From positions 347,501-411,500 of the forward strand of contig NZ_CP017042.1 of assembly GCF_001717585.1 (NCBI RefSeq): a stretch of DNA of 64,000 bases, read 5' to 3'. Below, piece after piece: positions 9,605 to 18,310 of the stretch; the stretch's first letter is position 1, and every line of letters begins with the position of its first letter. This stretch comes from Selenomonas sp. oral taxon 920. GTDB taxonomy: Bacteria > Bacillota > Negativicutes > Selenomonadales > Selenomonadaceae. The position numbers were made by a program, and so were the translations under genes. Under the pieces are notes generated by a model. The model had not been told where the DNA came from, ran no database searches, and saw only the letters and a program-made list of their open reading frames with translations.

Positions 9605-10806
9605 ACTTCGCATATCTGCTTGCTATGCGCACCTTCCGCAGGAATACGACGCGCTTCGCCGCACTTGCAGTGCTGGTATCAATTCTCGCACTCGTGATCT
9701 TCGGCGGCTCCGAGGTGCTGCTCGGACTTCAAGGGGGGCTCATGCGTTTTCAGCAGCGGCTTGGGGCAGATGTTGTGGTACTGCCGAAGGAGGCAGGAGA
9801 GGCACAGGCGCTCGAGGGCGTGCTTGTACAGGGCGTGCCTGCACATTTCTATATGGAGGCGCGTTATCTGGATGAACTGCGCGGAATGGCGGGAGTCGCC
9901 CAGGCAACACCACAGTTTTTTCTCGCCTCGGCGCATGCGGGGTGCTGCTCGGTGGCGGTGCAGCTGATCGGCTTTGACCCCGCGACCGATTTCACGATTC
10001 GCCCATGGATGCAGGAGAGCCGTGCTGCGGAGATGGGCTTCGGGGACATCCTCGTCGGCAGCGGGATATCGGTTCCCGCGGATGCGATGCTGACATTTTA
10101 CAACACGCCATGCCGCGTGGTCGGGCGGCTGAGTCCGACAGGAACGGGGATGGATACGGCAGTCTATACGAATATGGAGACGATGCGTGCGATGATGGCT
10201 AATGCGGCATCGCTTGACTTCGATTATTTCCAAGGGATTCCCACGGGAAATGCCGTCTCTGCCGTGATGATTCGAACAGCGGAGGGGTTCACGCCCGATG
10301 GGCTCGCGGCTGCCATCAACCAGATGTATCCTGCGCTCTCAGCAAAGCCAGCGCATGGGATGGTGCATCATGTGGAGGCGGGGCTCGGCGGCATTCTCGA
10401 AACGGTCGGTGTCCTGATTGTATTTGTTTGGGTCATTGCCGTTGTCGTTCTCGGCATCGGATTCCATCTGTCGGCGCGGGAGCGGCGGCGTGAGTTCCTG
10501 ATCCTGCGCATCGCGGGCGCAACACGCTCCTTCTTGCTGCGATTGATGCTGACGGAGGCGGTCATTACCTCGGCGGCAGGCGGAGCGGCAGGTATCGCCA
10601 TCGGCGCGCTTGTCCTGCTGCCGTTTGCCGGACTCATGAAGGAGGGGTTGATGCGTCCCTATCTCCTGCCGGATGTCGGAACGATTGCAATGCTCGCCGT
10701 GAATACACTCGCTGTGGCGATCCTGTCGGGAACTCTCTCAGCAGCGTGGACGGTGGGGCGCGTGACGAATACGCAGATCAGTGAGATGCTGCGGGAGGAT
10801 GGATGA
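9601..10806 (+). CDS. ABC transporter permease, FtsX/MacB type
   Basis: 401 residues. One N-terminal membrane helix, a large extracytoplasmic domain (about residues 45-255), then three C-terminal helices: the FtsX/MacB_PCD plan. Such permeases work as mechanotransmission exporters for peptides, lipoproteins or drugs with a dedicated ATPase. The start overlaps the upstream DUF4418 gene and the end overlaps the ATPase gene, so all three form one operon. Substrate unknown. Confidence 0.88.
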   Translation: MNFAYLLAMRTFRRNTTRFAALAVLVSILALVIFGGSEVLLGLQGGLMRFQQRLGADVVVLPKEAGEAQALEGVLVQGVPAHFYMEARYLDELRGMAGVAQATPQFFLASAHAGCCSVAVQLIGFDPATDFTIRPWMQESRAAEMGFGDILVGSGISVPADAMLTFYNTPCRVVGRLSPTGTGMDTAVYTNMETMRAMMANAASLDFDYFQGIPTGNAVSAVMIRTAEGFTPDGLAAAINQMYPALSAKPAHGMVHHVEAGLGGILETVGVLIVFVWVIAVVVLGIGFHLSARERRREFLILRIAGATRSFLLRLMLTEAVITSAAGGAAGIAIGALVLLPFAGLMKEGLMRPYLLPDVGTIAMLAVNTLAVAILSGTLSAAWTVGRVTNTQISEMLREDG

Positions 10807-11483
10807 TGGAACTTCGTGCGGAGAAAATCAGTCAGGACTTTTTGCGCTATAGTGCAAAGGATGGCTATTTCATAGCGGTGCAGGAGACGGATTTCCGCCT
10901 TTCAGCGGGGGCTCTCACAGTGGTGACGGGACGCTCGGGCAGCGGCAAGAGTACGCTGCTCCATATCCTTGGGGGACTGATGAAGCCCGTGACGGGGCGC
11001 GTGCTCGTGGATGATGTGGATCTCTATACGATGGGGGAGGACGCACGTACCCGTCTGCGCAGCCGCTGCATCGGCATCGTTCCGCAGCGTCTGATGTCGC
11101 TCGCCGCGCTCTCGGTGCGCGAGAATATCCTGCTGCCCGCACTGCTTGCGGGCGAGGCAGAAAAATTTGCTCTGCGTGCGGATGAACTGATGGAACGTCT
11201 CGGGATCCGTAAGCTCGCATCGGTCACTCCGTCGGAACTCTCGGGCGGGGAACTCAGGCGCGTGACGATTGCACGGGCGCTCGTGATGCAGCCCGGAATT
11301 CTGCTCACGGACGAGCCGACGGGCGATCTCGATGAGGAGAATACGCAGAGCGTCCTCCGTCTCCTGCGTGAGACGGCAGATGCGGGCACTGCCGTCCTTC
11401 TCGTCACGCACGAGAGTGAAGCGCGAAACTACGCCGATACCTGCTATACAATGACGGCGGGGAAGTTGGAAAAAATCGCATAA
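10803..11483 (+). CDS. ABC transporter ATP-binding protein, LolD/MacB type
   Basis: 226 residues. Walker A GRSGSGKST, signature LSGGELRR, Walker B ILLTDEPTGDLD and the H-loop VTHE are intact. The GDLD after Walker B is typical of LolD/MacB/FtsE-type ATPases that partner FtsX-like permeases, matching the overlapping upstream gene. Confidence 0.92.
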   Translation: MMELRAEKISQDFLRYSAKDGYFIAVQETDFRLSAGALTVVTGRSGSGKSTLLHILGGLMKPVTGRVLVDDVDLYTMGEDARTRLRSRCIGIVPQRLMSLAALSVRENILLPALLAGEAEKFALRADELMERLGIRKLASVTPSELSGGELRRVTIARALVMQPGILLTDEPTGDLDEENTQSVLRLLRETADAGTAVLLVTHESEARNYADTCYTMTAGKLEKIA

Positions 11484-11484
11484 G

Positions 11485-11523
11485 AAATCCCGAACGGTGA
11501 CGAATCACTGTTCGGGATTTTTG
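11485..11523. terminator. Bidirectional terminator between convergent operons
   Basis: Stem AAATCCCGAACGGTGA/TCACTGTTCGGGATTT with loop CGAA, T-run on the plus side and A-run on the other; it also ends modC on the minus strand. Confidence 0.85.
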
Positions 11524-11527
11524 CACT

Positions 11528-12574
11528 TTAGTCCCTCAGAAGCATAAGCTCCTCGACGGGGAAGTTGAAATACAATATATCGCCGATGCCGCCTTCGTGC
11601 GCGTGCCACGTTGCTTTGTCGATTTCCCAGCGGATGGGCATCGCTCCATCTGCAAAGCGCAGCATGACGATGTAGGTAAAGGTGCTCTCGATGACCTCGG
11701 CGATGTGTGCAGGGAGCGCATCCACATCGTTCTCTGACGCAAGCACAAGATAGTGCGCGCGGACGGCGATGTGGCGCACGTCCGTCGCCGCATTTGCGAC
11801 GCGGAGCGTGATGCCCCAGTCGATCGCCTCGACGTGGTGCTCGTCTACACGGTGAGCGGCAGAGATGTTCTTGCAGCCCGTGAGTGTGGTCGCGGCACGC
11901 GTGCCGGGATTTCGAAAGAGTTCGTGCTTATCCGTCGGCGGCGTGAGCTGCCCACGATCGACGGTCGCGATCTCCTGTGCGATACGGAATGCCTCGTCGC
12001 GGTCATGTGTGACGAGGATCGCCGAGATGTCCTGCATGGCGAGGATTTCGCGCAGTGCAAGCTCGATCTGCCACTTGAGGTGAGTGTCGAGCGCGGAGAG
12101 CGGCTCGTCGAGGAGCAGCACATCCGCGCCGCGTGCGAGGATACGTGCGAAGGCGACGCGCTGCTGCTGTCCGCCCGAGAGCCCCGCAGGATAGGCGTTT
12201 TCCAGCCCTTCCAGCGAGAACCGTGCGACGTTCTCTTTGAAGATACGCTCCTTTTCCTCACGCGTGCCGTCCAGCGCAAAGATGATGTTCTCGCGTACGG
12301 TCATGTTCGGAAAGAGGGCGTAGTTCTGAAAGAGGTAGCCGACGTTCCGCGCCTGCGGCGGGAGGTTGATGCCCTTTTCACTGTCAAAGAGGATGCGCTC
12401 GTTCAGGACAATCTGTCCGCAGTCGGGACGCTCGAGCCCCGCGATGCACTTGAGCGTCATGCTCTTGCCGCTGCCCGATGCGCCGAGGAGGGCGAGGGTC
12501 GTGTCCGTGAGCGTAAAGTTTGCCGCAAGAGTGAAGTCACGCAGGCGTTTTTTGATGTTGACGACGAGCTTCAT
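11528..12574 (-). CDS. modC: Molybdate ABC transporter ATP-binding protein
   Basis: 348 residues. Walker A GASGSGKS, signature LSGGQQQR, Walker B VLLLDEPLSALD and switch His in VTHD. A C-terminal extension of about 120 residues corresponds to the TOBE/MOP region seen in ModC. It energises molybdate (or tungstate) uptake. The start overlaps modB by four bases, completing a modA-modB-modC operon transcribed away from moaC. Confidence 0.92.
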   Translation of the reverse strand: MKLVVNIKKRLRDFTLAANFTLTDTTLALLGASGSGKSMTLKCIAGLERPDCGQIVLNERILFDSEKGINLPPQARNVGYLFQNYALFPNMTVRENIIFALDGTREEKERIFKENVARFSLEGLENAYPAGLSGGQQQRVAFARILARGADVLLLDEPLSALDTHLKWQIELALREILAMQDISAILVTHDRDEAFRIAQEIATVDRGQLTPPTDKHELFRNPGTRAATTLTGCKNISAAHRVDEHHVEAIDWGITLRVANAATDVRHIAVRAHYLVLASENDVDALPAHIAEVIESTFTYIVMLRFADGAMPIRWEIDKATWHAHEGGIGDILYFNFPVEELMLLRD

Positions 12575-13242
12575 TCACGCACCTCCCGTTTGAGGTACAG
12601 GTTCATCGCTCCGATAAAGAAGAGTGAGAACAGGGAGATGATGATCGCCCAGCGAAAGGCGAGGTTGTAGTCGTTCGCCTGTACCGCCGCATAGATGGCA
12701 GTGGACATGGTCTGCGTACGTCCCGGAATATTGCCCGCGAACATGATGGTTGCGCCGAACTCACCGAGTGCGCGGGCAAACGAGAGGACGAGCCCCGCGA
12801 GGATGCCGTGCCGTGCATTCGGCAGAATGATACGCCAGAAGATGCGCCAGTTGTTGACGCTGAGTGTCTGCGCCGCGTGGATCATGCTCTGGTCAATCGC
12901 CTCGAATGCACCGCGTGCCGTGCGGTACATGAGCGGGAGGCTCACGATGACCGCCGCGATGACCGCCGCGCGCCAAGTAAAGACGAGCGGCAGGTCGATT
13001 GACAGGAGGAAACTTCCAATCGTACTGCGCTTTCCGAAGAAGAGCAGGAGGAAGAATCCGACGACGGTCGGCGGCAGAACGAGCGGCAGGGTAATCACGG
13101 CGTCGGCGATCGTGCCCGCGAGGCGGCTGCGGATCTGCAGGACACCGTAGGCTAGAGCAATGCCGACGAAGAAGGTGATGACCGTCGCAAGACCCGCGAC
13201 CTCAAGCGAGATGATGAGCGGGGATAGCGTTTCGTCCGTCAT
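12571..13242 (-). CDS. modB: Molybdate ABC transporter permease
   Basis: 223 residues, five to six membrane segments, with the EAA loop around EAIDQSMIHAAQTLSVNNWRIF that docks with ModC. Length and gene order are typical of ModB. It abuts modA without a gap. Confidence 0.93.
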   Translation of the reverse strand: MTDETLSPLIISLEVAGLATVITFFVGIALAYGVLQIRSRLAGTIADAVITLPLVLPPTVVGFFLLLFFGKRSTIGSFLLSIDLPLVFTWRAAVIAAVIVSLPLMYRTARGAFEAIDQSMIHAAQTLSVNNWRIFWRIILPNARHGILAGLVLSFARALGEFGATIMFAGNIPGRTQTMSTAIYAAVQANDYNLAFRWAIIISLFSLFFIGAMNLYLKREVRE

Positions 13243-14045
13243 TATTTCACTTTGAAGCCGTATTTCTCAAAGACTTTCTTCGCAGCGTCCGTCTGGAGGA
13301 ACGCGAGGAAATCCTTTGCTTCGTTCATGTTCTTCGCATCCTTGAGGACGGCGGCGGGGTAGACGATAGGTTTATGTGTATCGGCAGGAGCAACGGCGGC
13401 GACCTTTACCTTATCCGAGATGGCGGCATCGGTTGCGTAGACAACGCCGCAGTCCGCATCGCCCGTCTCGACCCACGCGAGCACTTGACGGACATCCGAG
13501 CCGTAGACGGCGCGCGCTTTGACATCATCGAGGATGCCGAGCTTTGTAAAGACTTCCTCACTGTACTGTCCGACGGGTACGCCCTTCGGTTCACCGAGCG
13601 CGATGTGTGCGACCTGCGGGTCAAGCACTGCCTTGAAGTCGGGGAGGTTCAGCTTGCTGTCCTTCGCCGTAATCAGCACCACGTCGTTGATGAGCAGATC
13701 GACGCGCGTGCCGTCCGCTAGGAGTTTCTTCTCGTCGAGTGCATTCATCTGTTTCTGTGCAGCGGAGACAAAGACATCGGCGGCGCCGCCGTTCTCGATC
13801 GCCTGCTGGAGTGCACCGCTGCTGCCGAAGTTGAAGACGAGCTTCGTATTTCCGTGCTCCTTCTCGTACATTCCGCCAAGTTCCTTCATCGCGTCTGTGA
13901 GGCTCGCCGCCGCCGAGACCTGCAGCTCGATGGGACCCTCCTTCGGCGTGTCCATCTTGTTTGCACTGTCGCCGCCGCCCACGCAGCCAGCGGTGAAGAG
14001 TGCCATGGCGGTGAGACCTGCCGTAAGTAAGTTCCTAAGTTTCAT
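13242..14045 (-). CDS. modA: Molybdate-binding lipoprotein
   Basis: 267 residues. Signal peptide with lipobox LFTAGC, so the mature protein is lipid-anchored through Cys21. SAAASLTDAMKELGGMYE and FNFGSSGALQQAIENG are the anion-binding segments of ModA, and the MNALDEKKL block fits too. It delivers molybdate to ModBC. Its leader region contains a structured RNA candidate. Confidence 0.93.
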   Translation of the reverse strand: MKLRNLLTAGLTAMALFTAGCVGGGDSANKMDTPKEGPIELQVSAAASLTDAMKELGGMYEKEHGNTKLVFNFGSSGALQQAIENGGAADVFVSAAQKQMNALDEKKLLADGTRVDLLINDVVLITAKDSKLNLPDFKAVLDPQVAHIALGEPKGVPVGQYSEEVFTKLGILDDVKARAVYGSDVRQVLAWVETGDADCGVVYATDAAISDKVKVAAVAPADTHKPIVYPAAVLKDAKNMNEAKDFLAFLQTDAAKKVFEKYGFKVK

Positions 14046-14049
14046 GGTA

Positions 14050-14192
14050 GTATTCTCCTTTACAAAATAGAGTAGGCACGACCGTTTCCAAGTCGTACCC
14101 CGTGACGGAATCCGTCAGGCAAGGCGTCGTAGCAAATTTGCCTTAGATAATCCTTGCTCGGAGTGTGTGTTGGAAAAGCTGACCTTTCCCCG
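14050..14192 (-). ncRNA. Candidate molybdenum-cofactor (Moco) riboswitch upstream of modA
   Basis: The 149 bases between moaC and modA fold well on the minus strand. Visible elements are GGAAA/TTTTCC near the moaC stop, the block CACTCCGAGC, TGACGG-ATT-CCGTCA, and an 8-bp stem GGTACGAC/GTCGTGCC capped by a GGAAAC loop with a GNRA (GAAA) tetraloop. Location between moaC and modABC is where Moco riboswitches occur. Assignment to RF01055 rests on context and memory of its layout, not on a covariance search. Confidence 0.5.
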
Positions 14193-14194
14193 AA

Positions 14195-14677
14195 TCAGCG
14201 GACAAATGTGCCGCTCTTGCCGCCGGACTTGCGCTCGAGATGAATGTCTCCGATCTCCATGCGCTTGTCAATTGCCTTGCACATATCGTAGATTGTGAGG
14301 AGTGCAACGCTCACAGCGTGCAGTGCCTCCATCTCGACCCCCGTCTCGCCTGTGACCTTTACAGTCGCAGTCGCACGTACGGCGCGGCGCGGAATCTCCT
14401 CAAGCGCGAAGTCGAGCGTGCATTTGGCGAGCGGCAGCGGGTGGCAGAGCGGGATGGTGTCCGATGTGCGCTTTGCCGCCATGATCCCTGCGATGCGTGC
14501 AACGCCGAGTACATCGCCCTTCGCCGCAGTGCCTCCCTCGATGGCGGCATAGACCGCATCGCTCACATAGATGCGTCCGCTTGCAATCGCCTCGCGGTGC
14601 GTCTTCTCCTTGCCGCTGACATCTACCATGATCGCGGCGCCGCCCTCATCGAAGTGCGTCAGTCCTGCGTTCGGCAT
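14195..14677 (-). CDS. moaC: Cyclic pyranopterin monophosphate synthase
   Basis: 160 residues. MoaC converts the MoaA product to cPMP, the first stable intermediate of molybdenum cofactor synthesis. Signature segments [22 protein letters not shown] and [25 protein letters not shown] contain the active-site residues. The start is chosen at the Met with AGGAGGA upstream; a longer TTG frame begins 60 bases earlier but lacks such a site. It is divergent from the plus-strand Moco operon. Confidence 0.95.
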   Translation of the reverse strand: MPNAGLTHFDEGGAAIMVDVSGKEKTHREAIASGRIYVSDAVYAAIEGGTAAKGDVLGVARIAGIMAAKRTSDTIPLCHPLPLAKCTLDFALEEIPRRAVRATATVKVTGETGVEMEALHAVSVALLTIYDMCKAIDKRMEIGDIHLERKSGGKSGTFVR

Positions 14678-14833
14678 GTGTATTCCTCCTTTCTGACCGA
14701 ATGTTTTAATCATAGCGTACCTTGCATTGAAAATCAATCGTTTGCGCGCAATCTTCTGTTACAGAAAAGAGGGACAAAGGGCGCAAAAAACCTTTCTCAT
14801 TTACGAAAAATCATAGAGAAAATTTATTTTATG

Positions 14834-14842
14834 TGGTATAAT
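14834..14842 (+). promoter_or_regulatory. Extended -10 element upstream of the Moco operon
   Basis: TGGTATAAT forms an extended -10 box without a clear -35. A Fur-like 7-1-7 sequence TGAGAATGGTTTTTA follows at 14863-14877 and AAAACTATTCTT at about 14898-14909; the two blocks are inverted relative to each other. Confidence 0.4.
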
Positions 14843-14907
14843 CAATAAGAAGAATGTATAAATGAGAATGGTTTTTAGAGAAAGATTAATTCGTCGCAAA
14901 ACTATTC

Positions 14908-14957
14908 TTGTTTGATCGCGAATGTGTATTATATACTATGTATTTTCAAAAATACAT
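14908..14957 (+). promoter_or_regulatory. Proximal Moco-operon promoter with a palindrome at the start site
   Basis: TTGTTT (14908-14913) and TATACT (14932-14937) are 18 bases apart. A perfect palindrome with 9-bp arms, ATGTATTTT-CA-AAAATACAT (14938-14957), begins right after the -10 box and covers the expected start of transcription. It looks like an operator. Confidence 0.5.
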
Positions 14958-14978
14958 ATCGATGGAACGGGAGGGACT

Positions 14979-16007
14979 ATGCGGGAGGTTCGCGTTCAGG
15001 ACGCAGTAGGGATGATGCTCTGCCACGACATTACGGAGATCGTGCGGGGGGAGCGCAAGGGAGCGCGATTCCGCAAGGGCGATGTGATCCGCGCGGAGGA
15101 TGTCGAGGTGCTGCTGCGCATTGGCAAGGAGCATATCTACGTCTGGGAGGACGACGAGAATATGCTGCACGAGAACGATGCGGCAGTGATTCTGCGTGAC
15201 CTCTGCCGGAGCGACTACATGACGGCGAGCGAGCCGAAGGAAGGCAAGATCGAGCTGACATCGACAGTGGACGGCGTGTTCGAGGTGCGCGAGGATGCAC
15301 TCAATGCGGTGAACGATATCACGGATGTGATGATCGCGACGATCGCGCAGCACTATCCCGTAAAGGCGGGGACGAAGCTCGCAGGGATGCGCGTGATTCC
15401 GCTCGTCATTGATAAGAGCACTATGGAAAAGGTGCGTGAGACGGCAGGTTCCGAGCCGCTGCTGCGCATTCTTCCCTATCGAAAGATGAAGGTCGGCGTT
15501 GTGACGACGGGCTCGGAGGTCTTTCACGGACGCATCAAGGACACCTTTACGCCCGTCATTGACAGCAAACTGCGCGCGTTCGGACTACAGGTAGACGAGC
15601 ATCGTCTCTCAGATGACGGGACGGAGCATACGCGTGCGGCGATTGAGGAACTGCTTGCCCTTGGCATGGACATGGTACTCTGTACAGGCGGCATGAGTGT
15701 CGATCCCGACGACCGCACGCCCGCCGCGATTCGTGCGACGGGGGCACGCGTGGTGACGTACGGCGCACCCGTGCTGCCGGGTGCGATGTTCCTGCTCGCC
15801 TACTACGAGAAGGACGGGCGCAGCGTACCGATCATGGGGCTGCCGGGCTGCGTCATGTACTCGCCCGCGACGATCTTTGATATCATCATGCCGCGCGTGA
15901 TTGCGGGCAGTGAGTGGACGAGGCGCGAAATCACGCGCCTCGGCATCGGCGGACTCTGCATGGAGTGCAAGGTGTGCCACTATCCCGTGTGTCCGTTCGG
16001 AAAGTGA
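14979..16007 (+). CDS. Molybdopterin-binding (MoeA/MogA-like) protein with a Cys-rich tail
   Basis: 342 residues from ATG 14979 (GGGAGGG upstream). Residues about 170-320 form the MoCF/MPT-binding fold, with VVTTGSEVFHGRIKDTFTPV and LCTGGMSVDPDDRTP as the pterin/phosphate-binding loops. The N-terminal half lacks the full MoeA domain plan. The C-terminus ends in CMECKVCHYPVCPFG, four Cys and a His that could bind metal. The MoCF fold and gene context tie it to Moco metabolism; whether it inserts metal, carries cofactor or regulates is open. It heads the operon running through moeA and moaA. Confidence 0.8.
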   Translation: MREVRVQDAVGMMLCHDITEIVRGERKGARFRKGDVIRAEDVEVLLRIGKEHIYVWEDDENMLHENDAAVILRDLCRSDYMTASEPKEGKIELTSTVDGVFEVREDALNAVNDITDVMIATIAQHYPVKAGTKLAGMRVIPLVIDKSTMEKVRETAGSEPLLRILPYRKMKVGVVTTGSEVFHGRIKDTFTPVIDSKLRAFGLQVDEHRLSDDGTEHTRAAIEELLALGMDMVLCTGGMSVDPDDRTPAAIRATGARVVTYGAPVLPGAMFLLAYYEKDGRSVPIMGLPGCVMYSPATIFDIIMPRVIAGSEWTRREITRLGIGGLCMECKVCHYPVCPFGK

Positions 16008-16088
16008 GATGTGATATTCCGCACAGACATAGAGACGAATATTTTGTATAAAGATACGTGTATGAACATCAGGGAGGGGGCGGCTACG

Positions 16089-17294
16089 ATGCAGGACATC
16101 GAACTCGAACAGGCAGTAGAGGTGCTGCTTGCACATACAACACCGGTTGCGGAAACGGAGCGCGTTCCCCTGCTGGATGCTGTGGGACGTGTCGCGGCGG
16201 AGGACGTGCGTGCGGGGTTTGACAACCCGCCGTTCGACCGTTCGCCGCTCGACGGCTATACGTTCGCTGCGGCAAGTACGCGTGGCGCCTCGGCGGAGAA
16301 TCCCGTTACGCTGCGCGTCGTCGGCGAGGAGTGCGCTGGTGATTTCTTCGATGGGGTTGTCGGTGCGGGCGAATGCGTCCGCATCATGACGGGCGGCGCG
16401 ATTCCAAAGGGCTGCGACTGTGTGGTGCGGCAGGAGGATGTACGCGAGGACGGGGAGCAAATTCACGTTCCGTTCACGTCTGAGCCGTACGAGAACTACT
16501 GTTATGCGGGCGAGGACATCAAGAAGGGAACTGTCCTCATTCGGCAGGGGCAGTGCATCCGCGCGGCGCATCTGGCGGTGCTCGCAAGTGAGGGCTATGG
16601 CGACGTTCTTGTCCGTCGGCGCGTGCGCGTCGCTGTCGCCAGTACGGGCGATGAACTGCTCCAACCGGGCGAGTCTCTTCGTCCCGGCAAGATCTACAAC
16701 AGCAACCTTTACCTGCTCGCAGGGCGCCTGAAGGAGCTCGGTGCAGAGGTGACGGTTGTCGGCTCTGTGCCGGATGATGTGGAGCGGGCAGCATCGGTGA
16801 TTGCCTCCTACGCGGACAAGGTGGATCTCTTTCTGACCTCGGGCGGCGTGTCCGTCGGCAAGAAGGACATCATGCATGGTGTTGTGCCTGCGCTCGGTGC
16901 GGAGCGCCTCTTCTGGCGCGTCTGCATGAAGCCGGGTGCGCCCGCGATTGCCTATACGCGCGGGAAGATGCTCGGCATTGCGCTCTCGGGCAATCCGTTC
17001 GCTGCATACGCGACGTTCGAGCTGATGGCGCGTGCGGCACTGGCGCATCTTGCGGGTGAGACGGAGGTCACGCGCCCCCGTCGGCGTGCGGTGCTCGCCG
17101 ACGCATTTCCAAAGGCGTGCCTCGGTCGGCGGTTCCTGCGTGCACGGATCGAGGCGGACGGGCGCATCTCGCTGCCTGATCAGCACGAGTCCGGCTCGCT
17201 CTTTTCGGCGGCGGGCTGTGATGCGTTCGTGGACGTGCCGGCGGGGACAAAGCCGCTTGCGGCAGGTGCAGAGGTAGAGGTTGTAATCCTTTAG
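16089..17294 (+). CDS. moeA: Molybdopterin molybdotransferase
   Basis: 401 residues, normal for MoeA, which inserts molybdate into adenylated molybdopterin. ATG 16089 has GGGAGGGGG in front; an in-frame ATG at 16062 is less favoured. FDNPPFDRSPLDGYTF is the N-terminal MoeA motif, IMTGGAIPKGCDCVVRQED the second, and STGDELL plus TSGGVSVGKKD the MPT-binding loops. The final 75 residues form domain IV. It sits between the short MPT-binding paralogue and moaA. Confidence 0.95.
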   Translation: MQDIELEQAVEVLLAHTTPVAETERVPLLDAVGRVAAEDVRAGFDNPPFDRSPLDGYTFAAASTRGASAENPVTLRVVGEECAGDFFDGVVGAGECVRIMTGGAIPKGCDCVVRQEDVREDGEQIHVPFTSEPYENYCYAGEDIKKGTVLIRQGQCIRAAHLAVLASEGYGDVLVRRRVRVAVASTGDELLQPGESLRPGKIYNSNLYLLAGRLKELGAEVTVVGSVPDDVERAASVIASYADKVDLFLTSGGVSVGKKDIMHGVVPALGAERLFWRVCMKPGAPAIAYTRGKMLGIALSGNPFAAYATFELMARAALAHLAGETEVTRPRRRAVLADAFPKACLGRRFLRARIEADGRISLPDQHESGSLFSAAGCDAFVDVPAGTKPLAAGAEVEVVIL

Positions 17295-17313
17295 TTTTAG
17301 ATAGAAGGCTATT

Positions 17314-18309
17314 ATGCAGGATCAGTTTCAGAGGAAAATTGAATATCTGCGCATTTCGGTGACGGACTGCTGCAATCTCCGCTGTCGCTACTGCATGCCT
17401 GCACACGGCGTGAAGAAGATGGCGCACGCGGATGTGCTCACCTATGAGGAGATCCTGCGGAACGTGCGTGCACTTGCGGGGGTGGGGATTCGCAAGGTGC
17501 GTCTGACGGGCGGCGAGCCGCTTGTGCGCCGCGACATTGTACATCTCGTGCGCGGGCTGAAGGAGACACCGGGCATTGAGACGGTTGCGATCACGACGAA
17601 CGGTGTCCTGCTCGGTGCGATGATGGACGAGCTCTTGGACGCGGGACTGGATGCGGTAAACCTCAGCCTCGATACGCTCGACGGGGGCAAGTTCTTCTCC
17701 ATTACGCGGCGCCCAATGTTCGGTGCGGTCATGGAGACTCTGGAACGCCTGACGCGCGAGACGCAGCTCGATATCAAGATGAACTGTGTGCCGATTGCGG
17801 GCGTGAACGACGATGAGATCACGGCACTCGCATCACTTGCACGTGATCATGCGATTAAGATGCGTTTTATCGAGCTCATGCCGATCGGTTGTGCCCGCAC
17901 GGAGGGATATCGCGGCGTACCGATGGATGAGGTGCGTGCACGGCTCAAAGCGGCGTTTGGTGCACTCCTGCCCGTCGGTGAGGCGACGCACGGACGCGCT
18001 GTTCCGAAGGGGCCCGCCACGTACGTACAGCCCGCCGGATTCCGTGGGGCGCTCGGTTTTATCGACGCAATGGAGCATAAATTTTGTGATACGTGCAACC
18101 GCGTGCGTCTGACGGCAGAGGGGTTCTTGAAGCTCTGCCTTTACAGCAATGCGGGTCTCGATACACGCTCGCTGCTGCGCGGCGGAGCGACGGATGCACA
18201 GCTGGCGGATGCAATCGCGCACGCCGTCTGGAAGAAGCCAGAGGAACATTATTTCGAGATGGACACGGAGACGCGTGATCGTCGCGCCATGTATCAGGTA
18301 GGGGGTTAA
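17314..18309 (+). CDS. moaA: GTP 3',8-cyclase
   Basis: 331 residues. MoaA is a radical SAM enzyme starting Moco synthesis from GTP. The SAM cluster motif is CNLRCRYC (Cys20, 24, 27) and the C-terminal GTP-binding cluster uses CDTCNRVRLTAEGFLKLC. The protein ends in Gly-Gly, the essential tail that enters the active site in MoaA. GGEPLVRRDIV is present in the core. The next gene starts two bases after the stop. Confidence 0.97.
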   Translation: MQDQFQRKIEYLRISVTDCCNLRCRYCMPAHGVKKMAHADVLTYEEILRNVRALAGVGIRKVRLTGGEPLVRRDIVHLVRGLKETPGIETVAITTNGVLLGAMMDELLDAGLDAVNLSLDTLDGGKFFSITRRPMFGAVMETLERLTRETQLDIKMNCVPIAGVNDDEITALASLARDHAIKMRFIELMPIGCARTEGYRGVPMDEVRARLKAAFGALLPVGEATHGRAVPKGPATYVQPAGFRGALGFIDAMEHKFCDTCNRVRLTAEGFLKLCLYSNAGLDTRSLLRGGATDAQLADAIAHAVWKKPEEHYFEMDTETRDRRAMYQVGG

Positions 18310-18310
18310 T

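Noticed and set aside
15609-17186. 525-codon minus-strand frame opposite the MPT-binding gene and moeA
   Set aside because: Antisense shadow of two well-supported enzymes; no recognisable domain or ribosome-binding site.
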